Source: Thiothrix winogradskyi
GTDB taxonomy: Bacteria > Pseudomonadota > Gammaproteobacteria > Thiotrichales > Thiotrichaceae
Assembly (NCBI RefSeq): GCF_021650935.1
Contig: NZ_CP091244.1
Coordinates: 1,178,001-1,242,000 of the forward strand
Direction of reading: 5' to 3'
DNA: 64,000 nucleotides
Each line of letters starts with the position of its first letter. Positions within the stretch are counted from its first letter, which is position 1. The notes beneath the pieces were generated by a model. That model saw only the letters and a list, made by a program, of their open reading frames with translations. It did not search any database and was not told the DNA's origin. The position numbers and the translations under genes were made by a program. This document shows positions 1 through 8,784 of the stretch, one piece after another.

Positions 1-454
1 CCGAAGCGCGGATGTCACGGATACGCGCCAACAACTCATCGAAGTAATCGGCTCGACCATCAGGGTTTTTAAGACGCGCATCGTCCATCACAAACCCTTT
101 GATCAGGTACTCTTTCAGGTGCGTATTTGCCCATTTCCTGAACTCTGTACCTCGCGAACTACGCACCCTGAACCCAATTGCCAGCACCATATCGAGCGCA
201 TAAAATTTTACGTTATACGGCTTGCCGTTGGTGGCAACTATTAAGTAATCCTTAATAGTTGATTCTGGCAATAACTCGCCTTCTTTCAATATATTGCTGA
301 TGTGTGTGTTGATATTTGGAACAGAGGTGGCAAACAGTTCTGCTAATTGGTTCTGATTCATCCACACATTGCCGTCACGCGCATACAGCGATACAGCGGC
401 TTTGCCATCTTTGGTGTGATAAATGATAAGGTTTTGTTTATCTTCAGTATTCAT
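1..454 (-). CDS. RhuM-family protein (partial, C-terminus outside window)
   Basis: The gene is read leftward and leaves the window after about 151 codons, so its C-terminus is not seen. It starts MNTEDKQNLIIYHTKDGKAA and continues through a winged-helix-like stretch (QNQLAELF, then NINTHISNIL) and FYALDMVLAIGFRVRS. These are typical of the RhuM (virulence protein) family that often sits inside type I restriction-modification operons. The ATG is preceded by GGAAGG. It starts 13 bp after the hsdM stop, so it is almost certainly co-transcribed with hsdM. RhuM function is not established; DNA binding is an inference from the N-terminal fold. The missing hsdS may lie just beyond the left edge. Confidence 0.75.
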   Translation of the reverse strand, partial: MNTEDKQNLIIYHTKDGKAAVSLYARDGNVWMNQNQLAELFATSVPNINTHISNILKEGELLPESTIKDYLIVATNGKPYNVKFYALDMVLAIGFRVRSSRGTEFRKWANTHLKEYLIKGFVMDDARLKNPDGRADYFDELLARIRDIRAS

Positions 455-467
455 GAACGTTCCTTCC

Positions 468-2189
468 CTATTTCTGCTGTAACGCCGCTGCCAACACCGC
501 CTGTAACTGCCCCAACGTCGCCTCAATCTCGGTCTGCAACGCCCCATGCCGCGCCAACAACGCATCAGGATCACCCAAGGTCGATGCCTTAATGTGCGGA
601 TTCGGGCTGTCGAGGTTGTAAATCGGCCAGTAAATCCCATCCGCCTTGGCTCGCGCCTGCTTTTCCGCCTCCAACGCCTGCTCACGCTCAAGCTGATACT
701 GCTCAATTTGCGTATTCAACGCCACCTTGCCCTCAGCATCCGCGTCTTTCAACTGCGCTTTCAGCTCCTTAATGGCGTGCGCCAGATTACTAACCAGCAA
801 ACGTTGCGCCTTGGCTTCATCGTTATACGGCTTGGCTTCCGCCTGCTTATCGGCTTTCAGCGTGCCGAAGGGTACTTTCCATGCCTGCGCATTTTCCACG
901 CGCCCTTCACGTTGCGCACCGCCCCACCACGCGGCACACGCAGCAAATTCTTCCACCCGCAGCGGACGGGTTTTGTTATACGCCTTCACCCCCGGCGGCA
1001 ACTGCATTTCGTAGTACCAAATATCGCGGGTCGGCTCGCCTTTTTCCAAAAATAGCAAGTTGGTTTTGATGCTGGTGTAAGGCGCAAACACCGAATTCGG
1101 CAAACGCACCACCGTATGCAGGTTGCAATCGCGCAGTAGCATTTCCTTGATCTTGGCTTTCACGCCTTCGCCAAACAGCGTGCCATCCGGCAATACCAGT
1201 GCCGCCCGTCCTTTGTCCTTGAGGATATGCACAATCAATTGCAAGAACAGGTCAGCCGTTTCGCGGGTCTGCATATCGTCATGAAAGTTCTTTTCAATGC
1301 CATCCTCTTCCATGCCCCCAAAAGGCGGATTGGTCAGCACCACGTCAAAGCGTTCCGTCGGTTTCCAGTAATCGCGTTTCCGTGCCAGCGTGTTGTCACG
1401 CATAATCTGATCAGGAACTTCAATACCGTGAAAAAACATATTGGTAGTACACAGCAAATGCGGCAGCGGCTTCTTTTCCACCCCAAAAATCTGGCGTTGC
1501 AAGGTGCGGTGAGCGGTGGCATCACCCTTAACCTCATGGCGATTCACATGCTCGATGGTGCAAGTCAAAAAGCCACCCGTGCCACACGCGGGGTCAATCA
1601 CCCGTTCACCCAGCTTCGGGTCAGTCATTTGCACCATGAATTCGGTCACAGAACGCGGGGTATAAAATTCGCCCGCATTGCCCGCGCTTTGCAGGTCTTT
1701 GAGCAAGGTTTCGTAGAAATCGCCAAACGCATGACGGTCATCCAGACTTTCCAGCTCCAACTCGTTGAGCTTGTTGATCACCGCCCGCAACAACGTGCCG
1801 TTTTTCATGTAGTTGTAGGAATCTTCCATCACCTTTTTGACCACGAAGCCACGCGGGTTATTGGTGTGGGTCGCAGACAGGTTTTTCAGGGTAGGAAACA
1901 AAGTATCGTTGACGAATTTCAGCAAGGCTTCGCCAGTCTTTGGATTCTGTTTTTCTTCGCCTGTATCTGGGTCTGTAATGGTTGTCGCTGCCCATTCACT
2001 CCAGCGCAATTCGGCAGGCAAGGCGGGTTGGTAGTCGTTGCTTTCCGCTTCTAAATCCAGTTCCTGCTCGTCAAAGATACGCAAGAACAGCAACCACGCC
2101 ATTTGCCCTAAGCGTTGGGCATCGCCGTCAACACCGGCATCCTTGCGCATAATGTCTTGAATGGATTTAACAATCGTACTGATCGACAT
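468..2189 (-). CDS. hsdM: Type I restriction-modification system, methyltransferase subunit HsdM
   Basis: This 573-residue protein is the N6-adenine methyltransferase subunit of a type I restriction-modification enzyme. The N-terminal HsdM helical domain (MSISTIVKSIQDIMRKDAGV) is followed by the SAM-binding motif DPACGTGGFL at about residues 199-208 and the catalytic NPPF motif at 287-290. The tail (about 470-540) is rich in Glu, Lys and Ala and looks coiled-coil. The length is normal for the family. It lies downstream of hsdR on the same strand, separated by a long inverted repeat (2239-2344), and is followed at once by the RhuM-like gene. With no hsdS in view, the target sequence cannot be inferred. 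Confidence 0.95.
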   Translation of the reverse strand: MSISTIVKSIQDIMRKDAGVDGDAQRLGQMAWLLFLRIFDEQELDLEAESNDYQPALPAELRWSEWAATTITDPDTGEEKQNPKTGEALLKFVNDTLFPTLKNLSATHTNNPRGFVVKKVMEDSYNYMKNGTLLRAVINKLNELELESLDDRHAFGDFYETLLKDLQSAGNAGEFYTPRSVTEFMVQMTDPKLGERVIDPACGTGGFLTCTIEHVNRHEVKGDATAHRTLQRQIFGVEKKPLPHLLCTTNMFFHGIEVPDQIMRDNTLARKRDYWKPTERFDVVLTNPPFGGMEEDGIEKNFHDDMQTRETADLFLQLIVHILKDKGRAALVLPDGTLFGEGVKAKIKEMLLRDCNLHTVVRLPNSVFAPYTSIKTNLLFLEKGEPTRDIWYYEMQLPPGVKAYNKTRPLRVEEFAACAAWWGGAQREGRVENAQAWKVPFGTLKADKQAEAKPYNDEAKAQRLLVSNLAHAIKELKAQLKDADAEGKVALNTQIEQYQLEREQALEAEKQARAKADGIYWPIYNLDSPNPHIKASTLGDPDALLARHGALQTEIEATLGQLQAVLAAALQQK

Positions 2190-2238
2190 GGCATTCCTTG
2201 TTTGGGGGGCAAATCAAGGCGCGATAATAGCACTTTTG

Positions 2239-2344
2239 GAAGACCCTCACCCCCCAACCCCCTCTCCCAGAGGTAGAGGGGGAGCAAGAGGTCGTTTTTC
2301 TTAGCCCCTCTACCTCTGGGAGAGGGGTTGGGGTGAGGGTCTTC
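2239..2344. repeat. Long inverted repeat between hsdR and hsdM
   Basis: Two arms (2239-2281 and 2305-2344) are near-perfect reverse complements; the left arm carries about three extra C residues. A 23-nt spacer separates them. The arms contain the C-rich string CCCTCACCCC and its complement, a motif common in dispersed bacterial intergenic repeats. The right arm overlaps the hsdR stop codon. The transcript could fold into a hairpin of about 40 bp between the two hsd genes. Confidence 0.85.
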
Positions 2345-4685
2345 AGGAATACAATTGCTGCTCCAGCACTTGCAGAGCTTCGTCGTATTTGGCGCGTCCG
2401 CCGAAGGCTTGCATGATTTGGCGCGGTGTACCCAGTTGTTTGATCGGCTCTTGCTGAAGCGCCTCAATATCCTCAAGGCTTTCCACGCCTTGCTCGACGT
2501 ATTTATCCAGTGACGCTGCCAGCACTTTGGCGGCTTGCTCCCCGTAGCGGGTAAACACATCACGCTTTTTGACTTGTAAGGCGCGATCACGGCGCGTCAG
2601 CGGCGGCTGGTCGTAGACCACATGGCAAATCAGGTCGAAGGCATCCAGCTCTTTCCCTACCTTGTTTTCCAGCTCATCCCAGATAACCCCGTGGGTTTGC
2701 AACTCGGCAATGATGGCGCGTTTGCGTTCGGCTGCGTTCCAGTGTTTCAGGAAAGAATCCAGATTGCGGTAATGCTTGCTCACGGCTTGGCGGGTGTAAT
2801 CGCGGATGGATTCTGTCACCAGCCCGTCTTTGCCGTAATACTGGGTGCGTTCTAGCACGACTTCAACGGATTCGCCCTCGATGTAATATTTCACTCGCGG
2901 CTGGGGCGGCTTAGGGTCAACGACTGTGCCGTCGTCGTTATCGTCAGGTGGTGTTGGGTCTGTATCATCGAGATCGGTTTCATCGGGATCAACCGTACCA
3001 TCATCCTCACCGCTAGGGGTGTAAACCCGGACAGGTTCACCATCAAACGCATCATCCTTAAAGTTTTGGGTCGCGCCCTTGAAGTCGATAATCGTGAACC
3101 ATGTTTTGCCGTAATCCTCATCAATGCGCGTACCTCGCCCGATGACTTGCTTGAACTTGGTCATGGATTCGATGCGCTGATCCAGCACAATCAGCTTGCA
3201 GGTTTTGGCATCCACGCCGGTACTCATCAACTCCGACGTGGTGGCGATGACCGGATAAGGTGAGCCTGAATCAATGAAATACGACAACTGCGCCTTGCCC
3301 TCGGCATTGTCGCCAGTGATTTGCATGATGTAACGCTCATCTTCCGCCACTTTGTCACCATTGAGGTTTTCCAGTGCCAGTTTCATGCGGTTGGCGTGAT
3401 CGACATCCGCGCAAAACACGATGGTTTTATCCATGCGGTTGGTGGCTTTGAGGTGCTGGGTGATGATGCGAGCAACGGCTTGGGTACGTTTCTCAACCAC
3501 TAACGAACGGTCAAAATCCCGCTGGTTAAAAGTACGCGCTTCAATGACTTTGCCGTATTTGTCTTTTTCACCGGGCTTGGGTGTCCAACCTTCTTTATCA
3601 AGGTCAAAATCAATCCGCACCACTTTGTAGGGCGCAAGAAAGCCGTCATCAATGCCCTGTTTGAGCGAGTAAGTGTAAATCGGCTCACCAAAATAATAGC
3701 TATTGGAAACGGTAGTGGTTTCTTTGGGTGTGGCTGTCAAGCCCAAGTGTGTCGCACCGGAAAAATAGTCCAGAATTTCACGCCATGCGGAATCTTCCGC
3801 CGCACTGCCACGGTGGCATTCATCAATCACAATCAGGTCAAAAAAGTTGGGCAGGAATTGCTTGTAAATCTTTTTGGCTTCGTCGTTGCCAGTGATGGCT
3901 TGATACAGCGACAAATACACCTCGTAATGCGTTTCCACCTTGCGGTCTTCGATCTTGGTCATGGTCGCGCCAAACGGGCGAAAGTCGTTGTTTTTGGTTT
4001 GATCGACCAGAATATTGCGGTCAGCCAGAAACAGGATGCGCTGTTTGCGCCCCGCCTTCCACAAGCGCCAAATGATCTGGAACGCAGTAAAGGTTTTACC
4101 CGTGCCGGTTGCCATGACCAGCAAGACGCGGTTTTTGCCTTGGGCGATGGCTTCAATGGTCTTGTTGATGGCTTGCATCTGGTAATAACGCGGGGATTTG
4201 CCGCTGCCATCGTCGTAGTAATCTTGCCCCAACAGGGCTTGCTGGTCGGGTTGGTAGTCTTTCCAACGACACAACTTATCCCACAACACGCTTGGGGTGG
4301 GAAATTGGTCGAGGGTCAGTTCAGTATTGGGTTGTTCCAGATTGGTTTTGTCATGAAAGATAAAGCCATCACCGTTGGAGGTGAATACAAACGGTACATC
4401 CAGCATCAGCGCATAAGCTCGCCCTTGATCTTGCCCCGCGCCGATACTTTTGGTGTTCTTCTTGGCTTCAATAATCGCCAGCGGAATATTGGGCTTGTAA
4501 AACAGGGCGAAGTCGGCGCGTTGCGGTTTGCCACGGCTGCTGACTTGCCCGCGCACATGAACCTTGCCAGCCGTCAGTGGGAATTGCTGGAAAACCTGTG
4601 TCATCACATCCCACCCCGCTTTGTGCAAAGCTGGAATGATGTATTTGGTTTCCATGTCCGTTTCGGATTGTTGCCGCTTGTCCAT
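2343..4685 (-). CDS. hsdR: Type I restriction endonuclease subunit R, EcoEI type
   Basis: This 780-residue protein is the ATP-dependent translocase and nuclease subunit of the type I enzyme. The N-terminal nuclease motif shows Asp58 (in QRADFALF) and the Glu73-x-Lys75 pair (IIEAKK). The superfamily 2 helicase core follows, with Walker A MATGTGKT near residue 190, DECHRG near 283 and LTATP after it, then GRGTRIDEDYG. The C-terminal part (about 600-780) matches the EcoEI-type R C-terminal region. An acidic Asp-rich linker (DDGTVDPDETDLDDTDP) lies near residue 550. A start at MDKRQQSE is supported by an AGGG element upstream. It is the first gene of the leftward hsdR-hsdM-rhuM group. Confidence 0.95.
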   Translation of the reverse strand: MDKRQQSETDMETKYIIPALHKAGWDVMTQVFQQFPLTAGKVHVRGQVSSRGKPQRADFALFYKPNIPLAIIEAKKNTKSIGAGQDQGRAYALMLDVPFVFTSNGDGFIFHDKTNLEQPNTELTLDQFPTPSVLWDKLCRWKDYQPDQQALLGQDYYDDGSGKSPRYYQMQAINKTIEAIAQGKNRVLLVMATGTGKTFTAFQIIWRLWKAGRKQRILFLADRNILVDQTKNNDFRPFGATMTKIEDRKVETHYEVYLSLYQAITGNDEAKKIYKQFLPNFFDLIVIDECHRGSAAEDSAWREILDYFSGATHLGLTATPKETTTVSNSYYFGEPIYTYSLKQGIDDGFLAPYKVVRIDFDLDKEGWTPKPGEKDKYGKVIEARTFNQRDFDRSLVVEKRTQAVARIITQHLKATNRMDKTIVFCADVDHANRMKLALENLNGDKVAEDERYIMQITGDNAEGKAQLSYFIDSGSPYPVIATTSELMSTGVDAKTCKLIVLDQRIESMTKFKQVIGRGTRIDEDYGKTWFTIIDFKGATQNFKDDAFDGEPVRVYTPSGEDDGTVDPDETDLDDTDPTPPDDNDDGTVVDPKPPQPRVKYYIEGESVEVVLERTQYYGKDGLVTESIRDYTRQAVSKHYRNLDSFLKHWNAAERKRAIIAELQTHGVIWDELENKVGKELDAFDLICHVVYDQPPLTRRDRALQVKKRDVFTRYGEQAAKVLAASLDKYVEQGVESLEDIEALQQEPIKQLGTPRQIMQAFGGRAKYDEALQVLEQQLYS

Positions 4686-4778
4686 GAGTAGCCCTAACTC
4701 GTGTACGGTTGAAGAGGTGGCTAATATAACATCGGCACGTTATTGGGTATAAAAAATATTACGGGGCAATAGGCAACA

Positions 4779-6857
4779 TTAGATGCAGGCAACTTCTACC
4801 AAACAATCATAAAACGTCGCCGCATTCCCCAAGTCGGTGAGGGCTTGGCTGGCAACTTCATTGCAGTTTTTGCCATCGCGCCCCATTTTTTTCCACCAGA
4901 TCGAATACGCCACCACCACGCCGGGGCGGATGCGCTCAGTGATCACTGCTTTTACCTGAAATTCACCGCGCTCATTGAAGACCCGCAGGTCTTGTCCTTC
5001 CTGAATGCCACGTTGGGCAGCATCCACCGGATGCATTTCTAGGGTTGGCTCTGGTTTTTTGGTACGCAGGCTATCCACATTCACAAAGCTGGTGTTGAGG
5101 AAATGCCGGTCAGGTGGGCTGATCAGCATCAGCGGGAAACGTGCCGCCAAGGCGGGGTTGCTTTGTGGCGACTCATACGGTGGCAAATAATCCGGGAGCG
5201 GGTCTAAGCCCAATGCCGCCAGTTCGCTGGAAGCAAATTCACAACGCCCCGATGGGGTGGGGAAACCGCCTTTAGCAAACGGTGCATCGGCTACCGCGAG
5301 CTTTTGCCAGCCTTGGGTTTGTAGCGTTTCCCATGCTATGTCACGGGTGTGGGCATGATCCCAATGGAAGGCTTGCTTGGCAATGGTCATGTCATCTTCC
5401 TGCAAGCACGCATCCGTCAGCCCCATGCGGGCTGCTATCAGGCGGAATATTTCAGCATTCGGCTTGCATTCACCCAAGGGTTGGATAGCCGGATTACTGA
5501 GCAAGATGTAACGGTGTCCATACGATTTGTGGATGTCGCCATGCTCCAATTGCGTGGTGGCGGGTAACACAATATCGGCATAATCGGCGGTATCGGTCTG
5601 GAAATGCTCCAGCACGACGGTAAACAAATCATCGCGTGCAAAGCCCTGTGCCACCTTGCTGCTGTCTGGCGCAACGGCGACCGGATTGCTGTTATACACA
5701 ATCATCGCTTCGATTTTTGCACCAAACGCAGCATCACCGGGATGGAGCAACGCATCGCCAATCGTGCTCATATTGATGGTGCGAGGTGTGCCATTTGGGC
5801 ACAAATCGGGGCGGTCGAGTGCATCACGATTGACGGGAAAAAAACCGGAACTGGACATGAGCAAGCCGCCTGCGGGATGCCGCCATGCCCCCAACAGCGA
5901 GGGTAAACAAGCCACTGCCCGCACCGCATTGCCACCGCCACGCACGCGCTGCAAACCATAACCCAAACGGAACGCAACTGGCGATTTATCGACCAATGCG
6001 GTTTTGCCCAATAAGCTTGCTAAGTCTTCAATCGTTGCCACCGGAATACCGCAAATGCCCGCGACCCGCTCTGGAGTGTAGGATGCGGCACGTTCGGCCA
6101 GTTGCTCAAAACCCACGGTGTAGTTGTCGATATAATCGTGATCAAGCCAGCCATCGCGCACAAAAATATGGATTAAGCCCAAAGCTAAAGCGGCATCCGT
6201 TCCCGGCAATACCGCGATGTGTTGGTTGCATTTTTGCGCGGCAAGGGAACGGTGCGGATCAATGGCGATCAGGATTGCCCCGTTGCGTTGCGCCGCTTGC
6301 GCCCGCAGCCAGAAATGCACGCTGGTGGTGATGGGGTTGCTACCCCAAATCACAATCAGGCGTGAATGGCTGTACTGATCCATGTCCATGCCGACCCCTG
6401 CGCCATAGGTGGTACGCATTCCGGCAGCACCTGCACTGGCACAAATGGTGCGGTCTAGTCGTGACCCACCCAGTTTATTGAACAAGCGTGCGGCCATGCC
6501 TTCACTTTGCACATAACCCATGGTTCCGCCATAGCTATACGGCACAATCGCTTCGGGTGCGCGTTGGGCAATCGTCGTGAGGCGGGAGGCAATTTCATCC
6601 AATGCCTCATCCCAGGTAATGCGGACAAATTTGCCTTCACCCTTGTTACCCATACGGCGCATCGGGTACAGCAAACGGTCTTTGTGGTAGGTACGTTCGG
6701 TATAGCGCGTGACCTTGGTACACAATACACCGTCAGTGGCGGGGTGGTTCGGGTCGCCTTCCACCTTAATGGCTCGCCCTACTTCATTCACCGTCACCAA
6801 CATCGCGCAGGTATCCGGGCAATCGTGGGGGCAAGCAACACGGACGACAGTAGACAT
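4779..6857 (-). CDS. Molybdopterin-dependent oxidoreductase, cytoplasmic
   Basis: This 692-residue member of the DMSO-reductase superfamily carries an N-terminal [4Fe-4S] motif, Cys9-x3-Cys13-x3-Cys17-x28-Cys46 (ACPHDCPDTC ... GVLCTK). The Moco-binding domains follow (IVIWGSNPITTSVHF, LPATTQLEHGD), then a C-terminal molybdopterin dinucleotide-binding barrel (LEMHPVDAAQRG ... GVVVAYSIWW). There is no Tat signal, so it should act in the cytoplasm. The chosen ATG has AGGTG five bases upstream; an upstream in-frame ATG adds eight residues without a better site. No electron-transfer partner subunits are adjacent, so substrate and partner are unknown. A formate-dehydrogenase-like or other reductase role cannot be told apart from sequence alone. 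Confidence 0.88.
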   Translation of the reverse strand: MSTVVRVACPHDCPDTCAMLVTVNEVGRAIKVEGDPNHPATDGVLCTKVTRYTERTYHKDRLLYPMRRMGNKGEGKFVRITWDEALDEIASRLTTIAQRAPEAIVPYSYGGTMGYVQSEGMAARLFNKLGGSRLDRTICASAGAAGMRTTYGAGVGMDMDQYSHSRLIVIWGSNPITTSVHFWLRAQAAQRNGAILIAIDPHRSLAAQKCNQHIAVLPGTDAALALGLIHIFVRDGWLDHDYIDNYTVGFEQLAERAASYTPERVAGICGIPVATIEDLASLLGKTALVDKSPVAFRLGYGLQRVRGGGNAVRAVACLPSLLGAWRHPAGGLLMSSSGFFPVNRDALDRPDLCPNGTPRTINMSTIGDALLHPGDAAFGAKIEAMIVYNSNPVAVAPDSSKVAQGFARDDLFTVVLEHFQTDTADYADIVLPATTQLEHGDIHKSYGHRYILLSNPAIQPLGECKPNAEIFRLIAARMGLTDACLQEDDMTIAKQAFHWDHAHTRDIAWETLQTQGWQKLAVADAPFAKGGFPTPSGRCEFASSELAALGLDPLPDYLPPYESPQSNPALAARFPLMLISPPDRHFLNTSFVNVDSLRTKKPEPTLEMHPVDAAQRGIQEGQDLRVFNERGEFQVKAVITERIRPGVVVAYSIWWKKMGRDGKNCNEVASQALTDLGNAATFYDCLVEVACI

Positions 6858-6963
6858 AGCAGCACCTAAGGTTAAATCCAATTAGCCCCAGCTTAAACAA
6901 TCAGCTTTAGCCCTTCAATTCACTAGTAAACATATCTTTCATCATAGACATCTTCATGGCTTT

Positions 6964-7004
6964 ATCCTTGCAAATCGTAGGTCAAACCTATAAATTGCAA
7001 GGAT
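6964..7004 (+). promoter_or_regulatory. Nested palindrome covering the start of the DUF4143 ATPase gene
   Basis: ATCCTTGCAA (6964-6973) is an exact reverse complement of TTGCAAGGAT (6995-7004). Inside it, TAGGT (6978-6982) pairs with ACCTA (6986-6990). The right outer arm includes the likely ribosome-binding bases AAGG and the first two bases of the ATG at 7003. The element could be an operator for autoregulation or an RNA hairpin hiding the start site; the sequence does not decide between these. Confidence 0.7.
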
Positions 7005-8178
7005 GATTACACGGCACATCACATCCATTGTCCAGCAAGCTCTCAATCGTCAGGCTGCTGTTGCCCTTATCGGCCCACGTCAGGTGGGCAAAACCACCTT
7101 GGCTTATGAACTGGCGGATACACGCCCATCGCTTTACCTTGACCTTGAATCGCCCGCTGACCGTAACAAGCTCAGTGACCCGGAACTGTTCCTTGGGCAG
7201 CATGAAGACAAGCTGGTGATATTGGATGAGATCCACCGCGTACCGGAATTGTTTCAGAGCCTACGCGGGCTGATCGATAAAGGGCGACGCATCGGCAAAC
7301 GTACTGGGCGATTTCTGATTCTCGGTTCGGCCTCCATTGACTTGCTGCGTCAGTCCAGTGAAACGCTTGCTGGGCGTATCGAGTATGTGGATATGGGGCC
7401 ACTAGATATACAGGAGGCCGGGGAAAGCAATGCTGATCTTAACCGCCTCTGGCTACGCGGCGGTTTCCCTGACAGTTACCTTGCGGCGAATGACCGTGAC
7501 AGTCTGATCTTGCGGGAAGCCTTCATCCGCACGTATTTGGAACGCGATGTGCCACAGTTTGGCTTTCGCATCCCCACCGAAACCGTGGAACGCTTGTGGA
7601 CGATGCTCGCGCATCAACAAGGCGGGTTATTGAATGTGTCGCAACTGGCGGCATCGCTGGGGGTTAGTTCGCACTCAGTCAATCACTACATTGGCTTGCT
7701 GATGGATTTGCTGCTGGTGCGGCGTTTGCAGCCTTACCATGCCAATGTTGGCAAACGTTTGGTCAAATCCCCCCGCGTGTATATCCGCGATAGCGGCTTG
7801 GTTCATGCGCTGCTGCGGCTCGGTGATTTGAACACCTTGGCTGGGCATCCGGTCGTGGGGGCTAGTTGGGAAGGTTTTGTGATTGAGAACCTGTTGGCGG
7901 CAGCCCCACGGCGCACTCAGGCTAGCTTTTACCGTACCGCTGCCGGTGCCGAAATGGATCTAGTGTTGGAATTGGGTGGTGAACACGGTCTGTGGGCAAT
8001 AGAGGTCAAACGCAGCCTTGCACCCGCACCCAGTAAGGGTTTCCATCATGCAAGGGAAGACCTGCAACCGGCACGGACGTTTATCGTTTACCCCGGACAA
8101 GACCGCTACCCGTTAAGTGCTGGCGTAGAAGTCATCAGCCTACGTGAACTGGCGGGAGAGCTGACCAAGCTGCCGTGA
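7003..8178 (+). CDS. Predicted ATPase, AAA_14/DUF4143 family
   Basis: This complete 391-residue ATPase has Walker A GPRQVGKTT near residues 24-32, a Walker B-like stretch LVILDEIHRVPELF near 71-84, and the sensor segment FLILGSAS. A winged-helix-like segment (LNVSQLAASLGVSSHSVNHY) lies near 208-228, followed by the C-terminal DUF4143 nuclease-like fold ending EMDLVLELGG ... LWAIEVKRS. The E-x-K and D residues in that segment resemble a PD-(D/E)XK core. The function of the family is not established. The start codon lies inside a nested palindrome (6964-7004), suggesting regulation at initiation. The gene stands alone, with no partner in the same direction. Confidence 0.9.
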   Translation: MITRHITSIVQQALNRQAAVALIGPRQVGKTTLAYELADTRPSLYLDLESPADRNKLSDPELFLGQHEDKLVILDEIHRVPELFQSLRGLIDKGRRIGKRTGRFLILGSASIDLLRQSSETLAGRIEYVDMGPLDIQEAGESNADLNRLWLRGGFPDSYLAANDRDSLILREAFIRTYLERDVPQFGFRIPTETVERLWTMLAHQQGGLLNVSQLAASLGVSSHSVNHYIGLLMDLLLVRRLQPYHANVGKRLVKSPRVYIRDSGLVHALLRLGDLNTLAGHPVVGASWEGFVIENLLAAAPRRTQASFYRTAAGAEMDLVLELGGEHGLWAIEVKRSLAPAPSKGFHHAREDLQPARTFIVYPGQDRYPLSAGVEVISLRELAGELTKLP

Positions 8179-8193
8179 AGGAATTATCCAACG

Positions 8194-8655
8194 CTATAGC
8201 GGCAACGCCGTCTTATCCACCACCCGCCGCAATACAAAGCTGGAATGCACCCCAGTCACCCCCGGTATACGGGTAATGCGGTTGAGCAGCAATTCCTGAT
8301 ACGCATCCATATCCTTCACCACCACTTTGAGCTGGTAATCAGCGGATTGCCCGGTGATCAGCAGGCATTCCAACACTTCAGGGATGGCGGCGATGCGAGC
8401 TTCAAAGGTATCGAAACGTTCCGGCGTGTGCTGATCCATCGAGATGTGGATCAAGGCCATCAGCGACAAACCGAGCTTTTTCGCATCCAGCAACGCCCGA
8501 TAGCCGGTGATGAAGCCCGCTTCTTGCAGCAGCCGTACCCGCCGCAAACAGGGCGATGGCGACAGCCCAATGCGGTCAGCCAAATCCTGATTGCTGATGC
8601 AGCCGTTGTCTTGCAGCACTTGCAGGATGTGCCAGTCGTAGCGGTCGAGTTGCAT
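8194..8655 (-). CDS. Lrp/AsnC-family transcriptional regulator
   Basis: This 153-residue protein begins MQLDRYDWHILQVLQDNGCI, the usual Lrp start, with a helix-turn-helix (SNQDLADRIGLSPSPCLRRVRLL) at about residues 20-42. The C-terminal RAM/AsnC ligand-binding domain includes LITGQSADYQLKVVVKDMDAY and RIPGVTGVHSSFVLR. The internal ATG at 8655 was preferred over an upstream frame-open ATG because it gives the family-standard N-terminus and has GGA upstream. It is divergent from leuA, about 130 bp away. An amino-acid-responsive regulator of leuA and of itself is plausible by position; the effector is unknown. Confidence 0.93.
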   Translation of the reverse strand: MQLDRYDWHILQVLQDNGCISNQDLADRIGLSPSPCLRRVRLLQEAGFITGYRALLDAKKLGLSLMALIHISMDQHTPERFDTFEARIAAIPEVLECLLITGQSADYQLKVVVKDMDAYQELLLNRITRIPGVTGVHSSFVLRRVVDKTALPL

Positions 8656-8784
8656 GATTATTCCATTGGTGATTTGATTTAAGCAATTTACTGCCAATAC
8701 GATAGGTTTTTACCCCGCAAAACGCAATCGCCTGCCACGCCGTTTCTTTTAAACTAACCGCATTAACTACTAGAGCAGCGTGCC

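Noticed and set aside
1227..2054. A 275-residue open frame antisense to hsdM.
   Set aside because: The hsdM frame has the full set of methyltransferase motifs; this frame has none.
3747..4691. A 314-residue open frame antisense to hsdR.
   Set aside because: It lies wholly over the HsdR nuclease and helicase domains and has no family features.
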